Assembly: GCA_027625915.1 (NCBI GenBank)
Contig: JANTQA010000023.1
Coordinates: forward strand, 992,001 to 1,056,000
DNA from: Anaeramoeba flamelloides
Taxonomy: Eukaryota > Metamonada > Anaeramoebidae
Reading direction: 5' to 3'
Length of the DNA stretch: 64,000 nucleotides
The notes beneath the pieces were generated by a model that saw nothing but the letters and a program-made list of their open reading frames with translations, did no database searches and had not been told where the DNA came from. Made by a program: the position numbers and the translations under genes. Shown one piece after another: positions 35,101-45,100 of this stretch; position 1 is the stretch's first letter, and every line of letters begins with the position of its first letter.

Positions 35101-36790
35101 ATCAAATAAAATAAATATCAGATACTTTGAGATCTTTAATTAGCTAGTGTCATTTAAAAGGCAAATTGAATTGTTTTGTATTAACTAATTTATGGTAAAT
35201 GACAATTTTGGATATTTGAAGAGTTTTTGTGGAATGAAGTTTTGTAAAGATACTTTCAAATAAATTTGTTCAGATTCATATGAAATAGCTTCGTAACAAG
35301 ACTCATACCGTTTTGTGTAAAAACTTTTGCAATTAAGAACTCAATTAAATTTGTTGTTGGTACTGTTTGTAAGATTCAAACACCTCACTCATAGGAGGAA
35401 GTCCCAAATTATTTGTTACTTTTGAAAAAAAAAGAAAATAAAACATAAAATTGGAATTAGAATTAAATTGAAAAAGCTTACTTGACGAATTTCCCTTTCA
35501 TTACAGACAATGGAAAATAATTCTTTGACTATTGTTGGGCACTCGAGTTTGAGGAATTGACTCTGATCGTTGTCCATCATATTATAAGACAATAAAGTGT
35601 TTATTGCTAACAACTTTCTTTTAATAAAAGGATATAAGTAACACTTTTTGTTATTTTTTATTTGATAAACCCCATAAGAACGAATAATTTGAGAATAAAG
35701 AAAATGGTAGAAATCTTCTTTGATTGAATATTTTTCAATTAGCATTGTAAAATTTTTGGGGAATGTGTTTTCTTCATTTGACCAATCTAATTCATTTGGT
35801 GAAATTGTGTAAGCAATTTTCTTTTCGTTTGTTTCAGCACTTAAAAAAATTGCTTGTTCTTCTTCAAAAAACTGTGCCGTTATATTGCAGATGAAGAAGA
35901 AAGATTGTCAAGTAAAAATTAAAAAGAAGAAAGAAATAAAATAAAAAATGAAGAAAAAATAGTCAAAAATTGAAATTCAAAAAACAAACAAAAGAAAGAA
36001 CACCAATAAAAAAAAAAAAAAAAAAAAAACCAAATTCTTGATAATCAAGAGAGGGATTTGAAACAACAAACCTTTTTGTCAATAGCACACTTGTCTGTGA
36101 GTTCACACAACTTTGACAAGGAGTATGTTTTTGTATTATTTTTAGGTGAAACATAATCAACACAAAAATTCAAGATGTAATTCCTAAATAAATGATGAAA
36201 TGTTGGATCGATTATTTGCATACGCGTCTTTTTTATAATAGAATTTGAATACAAAGCAGTAAAGCACTCCAAGCAAGGTACTAACAGTTTGGGGTGAACA
36301 AACATCAAAATTAACAGTGTTTCTTCTCCTTCGAAATGCGATACACTGTTCACGTCGGCGCATTCAAACAGGAATTTCAGAAATTTCAATAAAGAAAGAA
36401 TTCCTTCAATGTTCTTCAAAACTTTTTCATTGTATAAATTTTCAAGAAAAGTCGAGCCCACTAAATTGGCACTATCAAAATAATCGCTTATGGAAGCAAG
36501 TATTTTTTTCCAAGAAAACAAATGTACTTTTTCATAAAAGGGCAATTCTTTAATTAAAGATAATTCTTGAACCAAATCGTCCCCATTTTTTGATTCTAAG
36601 TTTTTTATAAATTCTTTTTGTTTCCACGACTATTGATTTGAAAAATGATTAAAATGAAGCAAGAGTTATTAAAAATAAAATGAAGAAAAGCAAAGATCGT
36701 TTTGAACCAGCTTTAAAGAGGTGTAATTTGAAAAATGAGGTAGGTTACAATTGGTGGAACAAATTTTATTTTTGTTTGTCTTTGCAACAT
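20180..36790 (-). CDS. HUWE1: Giant HUWE1/Tom1-type HECT E3 ubiquitin ligase
   Basis: The model has four exons: 36790-36749, 36629-36072, 35871-35482 and 32272-20180, all joined in phase 0, giving 4,360 residues, about the size of human HUWE1. N-terminal helical repeats of the DUF908/DUF913 kind fill the first 400 residues; ...CNEREIRQ|EYRTLACNILYNAY spans the long intron. A UBA domain is at about 1452-1495 (GLMVEMGFIREQAELALRNV), a UIM at about 1503-1515 (LEEAIRLSILEM), and UBM-like motifs lie between about 2938 and 3231 (LPEELRLEILTEQ, LPEEIRMEVIRDH, LPQDILNEV, LPQDIRNEV). The HECT domain fills about 3990-4360, with the catalytic Cys at 4328 (SHTCF) and the C-terminal GFGFV. It would take ubiquitin from an E2 and pass it to lysines of substrates in cytosol or nucleus. 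Many Lys-Glu, Asn-Glu and Gln-Glu runs lie between the domains. Identity is firm for exon 4 and strong for exons 2-3; the 14-codon exon 1 is the least certain part. Confidence 0.88.
22080..22385 (-). repeat. KEKE tract in the ligase (largest C-terminal run)
   Basis: Almost uninterrupted codons for Lys-Glu and Asn-Glu pairs. The plus strand is therefore nearly pure pyrimidine, built of TTTTTC and TTTTCA hexamers. It lies between the UBM region and the HECT domain. The codons are AAA and GAA with few synonymous changes, as expected from slippage. Confidence 0.85.
24140..24320 (-). repeat. KE/NE-rich tract between UBM motifs
   Basis: Separates the first two UBM-like motifs. Glu-Lys and Glu-Asn pairs come from TTTTTC, TTTTCA and CTTTCT hexamers on the plus strand. 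All other frames over it are spurious Phe/Ser or Lys/Met runs. Confidence 0.7.
25760..26040 (-). repeat. Tandemly duplicated KE/NE tract
   Basis: A unit of about 84 bases encoding NNKEKQNENENENEK plus a KEKEKE run is present twice in succession (about 25805-25885 and 25885-25960), with shorter flanking pieces. The copies are nearly identical, so the duplication is recent. Confidence 0.65.
30000..30240 (-). repeat. KE/KD-rich tract in the N-terminal third
   Basis: Lys-Glu and Lys-Asp pairs follow the helical N-terminal region, with a GKEKEKEMEKEKEE edge. The plus strand is pyrimidine-rich. Confidence 0.7.
31500..31770 (-). repeat. Long KE tract near the N terminus
   Basis: An almost perfect (KE)n run in exon 4 with a few Q, I and E interruptions, about 75 residues. 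The coding strand is nearly all purine. Confidence 0.8.
33220..33620. repeat. Family G dispersed repeat
   Basis: It matches 63150-63480 in the opposite orientation. Shared strings include GGGTTTATAAGAAGCAATTG, TTTTCAAGTTACTCATACTT and GATCTTTTTCCT(T/A)TGGGACTC. No coding frame. Its ends have no obvious TIR, so the class is unknown; it could be a SINE-like or MITE element. Confidence 0.55.
33776..34400 (-). pseudogene. LINE reverse transcriptase relic in the intron
   Basis: Minus-strand 34032-33776 reads TTLNYLDSWINSRIAEICKI, then NRNTPALIYKTEFKTENL, aligned with the plus-strand relic at 12572. Upstream, 34399-34124 is a second open stretch (GEYILKYTQQVLIRSVLKFS) that fits the helical part before it, in another frame. 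The reading is broken by at least one frame change and a stop at about 34047. It is a dead LINE fragment in the same orientation as the host gene. Confidence 0.55.
34812..35052. repeat. D-family MITE, copy D3
   Basis: TTCTGATAAATTCAAATAAA at the left and TTTGAATTTATCAGAA at the right, about 240 bases. The interior (TTTTTAGTTCAATTTTCC, then GGAAAATGAAGTAAAAATTT) matches D1 and D2. It lies inside intron 3 of the HECT ligase. Confidence 0.7.
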
Positions 36791-39164
36791 ATCCAAAAAA
36801 CAAAATAAAAATAAAAAAGAGTTTAAGTCAAAAAATGATTGTATATTTTACCAAAACATTATCTGTATTTGCCTAATTGCCTCTCCATATTCTTTTTAAA
36901 TTTTTTTGTTTGTAATTAAGGTTTTGCTCTTTTTCAGACTGTTTTCTGGGATATAATATTTTTAATGCCCGAACAAAAATATAAATTCTTCAATTATTAA
37001 AGTATATGTTAATTAGAAAGAAATAGTATCTTTGATAAATTGCTTAAATAACTCGAAAAAATCTATTTGAAGTATTATAGAGCAAAAAAATTATACCCTT
37101 TTTTTAAGTAAGGATAATAATTAAAAATTTTCATGTTATAATTTTTTTTTAATGAATTTACCAAATCTAAAAATCTAAACCCTAATATTAATAGGATTCC
37201 AGTAATTGATAATTGATCTTGAGAACTTCCAAAAGTGGCTATTTTTTTATAGTTTTAATTTCAAAGATTAAATTAATAACCATCAACAATAAAAACCCAA
37301 AAGACTGATTAGTTTTGTTTCTTTCTGTAAAACTGTTTATATCATTCAATATATTTTAAATGGATGAAAATAATTTTTTTGTCAAAATAAATTTTGTTGT
37401 TAATTATTAAATTTTTTAAAAATACTGTATTTTTTTAGCAACTAGTTTACTTTTCAAGATAAATTTAAGAAAGATATTTTTTTAAAATTTGGTGTCTTTA
37501 GATTGATGATTCAACCGTAAAAATTTACATTGTTTTTTTTTGAAAATTGTTGAGTTTTTTACGAATACATAGATCATATTTAATTGATCAGATCAACAAA
37601 TATTACTACTTTGACTCATCGGTTTTTTAGAGAAATTTTGAGCTATTATGTTACTAAGATAATTTTTTTTTTTTCTTTTTTTTTTTCAGTGTTTATAGAA
37701 TAGAAAACTGATGTATTTTTAGTTCGAATGACAATCCTCAACAATTTTATACTTCTCTATTGTATATTCTAACATCTTGCTTTATTATTTCAGTTTGAGA
37801 TTTCATTTTATGGGTTTTCTAAAACCATCGGAGTAAAGATATTAAAAATTACAATATAACAATTTTTATAATTTAAAAATACTTAATTAAATAAGGAAAT
37901 TTCTTGATAGTATGAATTCTTGTGAAATTTTATAGAAATGACCCGAATCAAAGTAGAACAAAAAATATTTTGACTTCAAAAAAAAAAAAAAAAACAATTT
38001 CCATCAAGAATCTTAATTTACAATAGAGGTTGAATATTACTAATATAAATATATATCCCTTAGCCCCCCCCCCCGGATTTGCCTAAATTTCATCAAGTTT
38101 TTTAAATTAGGAAAAAAATTATATTGATGTTCTAATATATTGACTGTTTTATTTGTCTTTAATCCAGATTTTAATTATAAAAAAAAAGTTTAAACATTTC
38201 AAAGATAACGTAGATGATATGTATTTTTTTTTTTAGATATAGGAAAAAAATAATAATTATTCATTTTTACATTTTTTTAAAAAGATTTTTTTTTTTTTTT
38301 AATTGTTTAAATTAGAAATTTTATTACAAAAATAGTAAACTAAAACCCAATACATTCATTTATTGCTTAAAATTATTAAATAACATTTTTATTTTTATAA
38401 TAATAAATACATAAAAAAATAAATTTATGAGAAATTTTCATTTTTTTTTTTTTTTTCATAAAAGTTCAATAAATATTATATTCAGAGAAAAACAAAATTC
38501 ATTTCTTTAGGCAAAAATTAAAAGTTTAATATGAATAATTTTCTAAAACTTTAATTTAAGTAATACAAAATAATTGAAAAAACAAAAAAAAAAAAAAAAA
38601 TTGTAAAATAGTTTAATATATTAAATTGAAATTAAACAAATAAAAACTTATTTAATAGACAAAGTAATAAATCATAATTTTTAAAATAAAATATATTCTA
38701 AAGTTTATTTATTATTTAAAATATAATAAAATAATCTTCGAAACCAAAAATTTTTTTTTGTATTTTGTTTTTTGTAAAGAGTTGAATAATGTATTATGAA
38801 AATTTGAATTTTTCAATCATAAATTAATCCGGATCTTGGAAAATAATTTTTGATCTATAGTCTAATATTCAATAATATTGTTTATTTTATGTCTAAATTT
38901 TCAGATATCAAAAATATGAAAAGAAAAAAATTATAATTAAAATGCAATCAAGTGGTTCAATTTATATTTATCAACTTTTTTATAGTTAATTTTAAAAACT
39001 TTTTTGTTAAAAGTATTTTCAAATAACTTTGATAAAATAAAAGAATTCTTTCTATTAATTTTTATTTTTTATTTCTTTTTAAAACAAAAAAAAAAATAGT
39101 CTCAAGAGATTTTATTAACATTTTTTGAAATTTAAAAACTTTGATTACTTGTTTTTAATTGTTT
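36791..39164. other. Intergenic, ligase start to ArfGAP end
   Basis: 2.4 kb between two minus-strand genes, so it should hold the ligase promoter and the ArfGAP 3' region. A degraded C-family copy covers about 37100-37660. A run of 12 C at about 38067 (CCCCCCCCCCCC) is remarkable in such AT-rich DNA. No other feature was seen. Confidence 0.45.
37100..37660. repeat. C-family MITE, degraded copy C5
   Basis: GAACTTCCAAAAGTGGCTAT, AAAGACTGATTAGTTTTGTT and ATAGATCATATTTAATTGAT follow the order seen in C1. Terminal TTAAGGG ends are not preserved. Confidence 0.5.
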
Positions 39165-42100
39165 TTAATCTTCGAATGTTTTTGATGTTGTTGCTCTTCC
39201 CCTTCCCCAATTATTATGTATTCCTCTTCCGTTTCCTCCGTCCCTTTTAATTGGTGGTGTTCCCCTACCCCTACTTCTTCCTCTTCCCCAAGTAGTTGTC
39301 AATATTCTCCCACCTCCTCTGAAAGTTGATGTTTTTGTTGTATTAGTGTTTTTTACATTTCCTCTTCCTCTCCCCCTTCCCAAATAATTTGTTCCTCTTC
39401 CTCTATTATTTGTTGTTTTTGTTGTATTAGTGTTTGTTACATTTCCTCTTCCTCTACCCCAATTATTTTGAGTTCCTCTTCCTCTATTAATTGGTGGTGT
39501 TCCCCTTCCTCTTCTGGGCGATATTTTTGTTGTATTCGTATTCTTTACATTTCCTCTTCCTCCACCACTTCCTCTTCCAAAATTATTTGTCCCTCTTCCC
39601 CTTACTCTATTATTTGATGTTTTTGTTGTATTAGTGTTTGTTACATTTCCTCTTCCTCTACCCCAATTATTCTGAACTCCTCTTCCTTTCCCTTTTCCCC
39701 GGTTATTTGTTCTAGTTCCTCTTCCTCCTCCACTGGGCGATGTTTTTGGTGTATTAGTATTTTTTACATTTCCTCTTCCTCCACCCCAATTATTCTGAGT
39801 TCCTCTTCCTCTTCCTCCTCTTCTATTAGTTGACGGTGTTCCCCTCCCCCAATTCTTTGTCGGGAGTATTGTTTGTCTTCGCCAATTTGTTTTGGTGTTA
39901 CTTGTATTATTTCCATTATTTGGTGTATTCATATTGTCAATTAAGATCTGATCTTTATTTCCCTCGTTATTTTTTTGATTTGGATTATTTGAATTATTCC
40001 AACTTGGTTTTGGGCTTTTTTTACTTGTCGTGTTTTGTTCGCTATTGAATTCCTTTACCTCTAATTGGAAATTATTTAAATTTCTTCTTTCATTTTTTGT
40101 AAAACTATTTTTTCTTGGTGGAAGAGGTGGTGGAATTGTTTCGGTTTTTTTATTTTCATAATCATCATCATTATCATTATCATCAATAACATCGTCGTCA
40201 TCATTTATATTTACATCAAATTGATCAATATTATTTTTTTTTAAAGTGTACTTATCAGTAAATTGCAAAATTATTTTCGTACATTCTTTTTTCTTCAAGG
40301 ATAACGAAAGTTGATAAGCATTTGTAAATAAATTTGAAGGTTTCTTTTCAAAAAATATTAATGCCTTTTTTAGTAATAATCGTTTAATCATTTCTGGAGA
40401 ATTGTTTCTCACCGCATAATGAATTGGCGTTTCAAAATCAGTATCAAAAAGATTTGGATTGGCGTCAAATAAAATCAATAACTCTAGTAATTGAATATTG
40501 GTGCTTTGTGCTATTGTATGAAGATGTGTCATGTTATTATCTTGGTCATGGATATAATTTGAATTGGCACCTGAAATCAAGAGAGTGTATGCCTCAAAAA
40601 ATTGTTCATCTATTATGGCTTGATACAACGAGTTATTTAATTCTTCGCTAGACGTCAATTCGCCAATAAATTCACGTTTAGAATATTTGCGAATGATATA
40701 ATCATTTTTAACTTCAAAACTATCATTCGAAGTTGGCTTAATGGTATTGCCTAAATTTGATTCCAAAATCTTATTTAATTTGTCATTTCCAATGAGCCGA
40801 AAATATTCAATTGTTTCTTCTTCAAAGGAATCCAAAGTTAAAGACCTAACCTTACTTATTTGAATGCCAAGTGAACGATGAGAACCGGAACAATCAATGC
40901 AAAACGTAATGCCTAAGTTAATCGAACACCATTCTGGTTCTGCTGTCCCACAATCCGCACATCTATCGCACCCAGGAATGTTATAGAATTTTTGGAGCAC
41001 TTGTTCACATCCTTCTTTTGTTTGGATATCGTGTCCTTCGCCTTGCTGTAAATTTAATAATTGTCCAATATTATTGTTAATTACTTCAATCCAAGACCTT
41101 ACTTCTTCTTCATTTGGGGCTTGAAGATAAAGTTTATTTTCAGAATTCGGGTTAGAAATTTCAAAACAATTCCTTTTGTTTTATTTTATTTTTTTGATTG
41201 GTTTTATTGGTTAATTATAGGCATATAGATAGATATTTGAAAGGAATTTGGATTAAATGTTTCGGGAAATGGTTTTTATATAACTTTTATTACTTTTATT
41301 ATCGACCAGAAAAAAAAAAAAAAAATTTGAAAAAATCCAAATCGTAAAATTATTGGTTTATATCTGTCCCTTTTACTCCAAAAAGGTGAATATTATCCGT
41401 ATTTGTCCTTTTTACCTCGTTTTTTTTTAAAAAAATTAATAAATTGAGTAAAGTGTCTTTAAAAATGACACTCGGTTGTTGATAAGTAAGTTATCTCCTC
41501 ACATTTTTCAATATTTTCCCTTTTAATTTTTTTGAGTTTCTTTTTTTTTCCTTGAAAGGAATTTTTTTTTTTTTTTTGTTTAATTATTTAGTTGAGAAGA
41601 AGAAAAATAATCAATAGTGTGGTTCTAATTCGGTTGAAAAGGCAATGAAGAAGAGAAATGGTGGTAACAATTTAGCTTCTTCTTATATATAATTTCCTTG
41701 TACTTTGTGAACTTCTGGCAAGTATGGCAACAATTATCTTGAACTGGGATCAACTTCTGAGAACAACGGTATTACACAAACATGTGTTATTATGATTGTT
41801 GTTTAGAAAAAGGTTTGATATAATTAACCTAAAAGGGAAAAAACAATACCCGTTCAGCACTCGGGCGTTAAACCAAAATAATTAAGTTTATGCTCTTTTG
41901 TTTTTTTTTTTTTTTAATCTCTTTTATTCCTTGTCTTTCTTTCTCTTTTTCTTGTCTTTGTTTAAAAATAATTTTTTTTTTACTTTTCATTTCTTTTTAA
42001 GTAAAGCTGTTACATGAGTAGAAATCTTTTCTACATTATAGCTAGTAAAAAAAAAATAAAATAAAAAAAAAAACAACTTTATTTTAAGATAAACAATTTT

Positions 42101-45100
42101 AGTATTAATGTACAATTAATTTTTTTTTTTTTTGCTTCATGAAAAATTATTTTATCTGTTATATATATATATATATATTTAATAAATACTAAACTCTGTT
42201 TCAGTCAAAGGGGCCCAACGTTTTTTTCAAATATCAATTATTTTATATAATTGACCTTTGAAGAACAAATAAGAAATAAAGAGAATAATACACCTCAAAG
42301 AAATGTTGATACATGTCTGAAAGAAAACTAATAAATCAATAGCTTTTCTTAAAAAGTGAAAAACTCAAATTCTTAGAGTGTTATTGAGAAAAACAAGGAT
42401 GTTCGTTTTGAACTTCTACTGGTATTTGAATAATAAATATGAAACATTTTTCACTTTATTTTCCACACTTTTCTTTTAGAAATTAAGCCCCCAAACAAAG
42501 TTTGTTGGTATTTGTGGTCTCTATTTGAAAAAGGAAATTGAAAATGAAGTGAAAATTTTTCACATTTATTAAACAAATATCAAGATCAAAGATCAAATTG
42601 AATTCCAATAGAAATCAATAAATTTCTCAACAATCTTTACATGGTTTCAATGACCTTAGATTAACACGTTTTTACCAAGTGACTATTGATCTTGCAATAA
42701 AAAATTTTTTGCAAATGAATTAGGTTTTTAAAAAAAAATCGAAAAAAAAAAACAAAAATGTGTAGAAATGTGAAAAAATGATTTCAATTTTGAAAATTTC
42801 CAAAATAAAATTTTTCTTCTAATATCTATGCAAACCCTTTAAACACGTGTACTATACCATTACAACTGGGCCCCTTTGACTGAAAAATAGTTTATAATAT
42901 AAATAATATTATTCTGTAAATTACCTTGAATCAAAAATATTACAATGTTTGTTTTTTTTTGATCTCTCTAAAATTTTAACTAATCAGAAGTTTTATTCTT
43001 TATTAGTTGAATTAAGTTTCAAATTTTTATTTGTTTTTTTAAAAATACTTTTATAATAATCAAAATTAATTATTAATACCTTCGTTCATGGTTTTTCAGA
43101 TATACCTTAATGATCAATATTGACTTGTTTTACTATTAAAATATCTGATAAACATAAGAATTATTTATTAAAAACAATTCGTTTTTTTTTTTTTTTTTTT
43201 TTCATTTGATGATTTTGTAAAACCGTTCCAATTCTTTCGTGAATTTTTCAATGAATCAAATTTTGATGCTAACACAGATTTTTCAAAAGTTGAATCTGAG
43301 GATAATAAAGATGATATTGAAAGAGAAAATTTTCACATATAAGTTCATCTAAAAAATTTTATGGTGGTCTGATCTACAAATTTTTTTAAGTGTAAATTCT
43401 TAAGTGGTTTCTGAACACATTTTCGATGTTTAGAGTCATTTTGAAAAAGTCTTGGCAAAAAAGTTTTTAAGAGTGTATTTTTAATTCCTTTAACAAGCTA
43501 TATTTCCGAAAAAGATTATCTAATAATTAATTTATGTTGTAATTGAAGATAAATCGTGTTGATATCCTATTGTTTGAATAACTCTTTAAAAAATCTATAA
43601 TAAATTTTATGGAATAATAAAATAGTGGCTTTTTTACTCTGATTTACTATTAAAAATTTTCAAATGAAAAAAATTTTTTTTAATTCCTTTTTCTAAATCT
43701 AAAAATGGAAAATAAAATAATATTAATTCTGGGATTCAATAATTAATATTTAGAACTCTAAAAAAAAAACTATTTTTTTATTTTTTTAATTTCAAAGATT
43801 ATTATAATTATTGGTATCAACATAAAAGCCTAAATAATGATTATTTTTGTTTCCTTTTTACAAAACTTGTTATATTTTCATCAATATATTTCCCAAGATT
43901 TCAGAAATAATGTGTCAAAAAATAATCTGAGTTAATTATTTAATTTTTTAAAATTATTAAATTGTTTAGCGGCCAATCTACATTTCAACAGAAATTTAAG
44001 AAAGATATTTTTCAACTTTAAAGTCTTCAGGTTGATAATGCAACCTTTTTATTTGTTTCGAAATATAGATTATTTTCAAAAATTCTTGTTTTTTTTTTAC
44101 TAATAAAACAAGGATCATTTTTAATTGACGAGATCATACTTTCTCTTACTATTTTACAAATGGAATTCTTTAAAGGTGATTGAATCATAGGATCAACTCA
44201 TGTGATTAACCTTCAATTAGATTATATTGTAATGTTCACGTTTACCATGGCGAACCCTACCTCCTCTTTAGGAATATTTATAAAGGTTGACTAACTTTAA
44301 ACTCTTTTTTTTAAGATACAAGGATAATTTTTTGTGAACAGGAAAAGATCTAGCATGCATTATTCTTGTGTAAATGATCATTTTGAAAATACTTGTGAAA
44401 AATAAGACAAAAAAATTTATTTAAAATGAATTCAATAAAAAGAAAAAATACTAATAAAAAAAAAAAAAAATTATTACCTTCTTTTTAATTCATAATTCAT
44501 TTTAACTGAACAAAGAAGAAGGTTCATTTTGCCACGTTGTGTTAAATCTTTCGAATTTCTAACATAATAAATTTCATGATTTTTAATTATAAAATATCGT
44601 TTTTTCCAATCTTTTACCATTGAGCCAGTTTTTGTATATAAGTAACCAGTTTTTTCAATTAATTTTTTATTTTTTTCCTTTTGAAGTCTTTTTTCTGTCA
44701 ACATCTAGATAGATAAATAAATTTATATTTTAATTTTAAAAAAATAATAATGAATTAATAATTAAATAGAGTTATTTATAATTTCACTTGAATTTACTTG
44801 AGTGGGCTGATTTTTACAATCATGTTATAGGGTATTATCACTTATGGTAACAATAAATAACCCGAATTTCATTTTTTTTTACAATGTTGTAAATAAAATT
44901 TTAAGATAATGGTGTTAATTTTTTTCTTTTTCTCAGTTTTTCAAAATCATTTATTCTTATAATTCAATGTTATAAATCATAAAAAACGTGTATTATTACA
45001 ATTATAAACCAATTTTACTTTCTCAAGATAAAACAAAACAAAAAAAAATTAATTTTAATGATAAAAAATTATTTTAAATAATAATTAAATTTGAAAAAAA

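Larger units (their letters stand above)
32273..35481 (-). other. Third intron of the HECT ligase, repeat-filled
   Basis: 3,209 bases with a GTAAGC donor at 35481-35476 and an AAAAAG acceptor next to 32272. It holds a family G repeat (about 33220-33620), a LINE relic (33776-34400) and a D element (34812-35052). No extra exon of the ligase is needed: the homologous region continues directly across it. Confidence 0.7.
41173..44477 (-). other. Fourth intron of the ArfGAP gene, MITE-filled
   Basis: 3,305 bases, GTAATA donor (44477-44472) and CAAAAG acceptor (next to 41172). The exon edges AG|G restore Arg 326 in the middle of the PH domain. It contains a full A copy (42190-42894) and a C copy (about 43560-44290). 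Confidence 0.7.

Noticed and set aside
39830-40651. Plus-strand frames over the ArfGAP
   Set aside because: They lie antisense to the RGG and ankyrin regions and show no domain.
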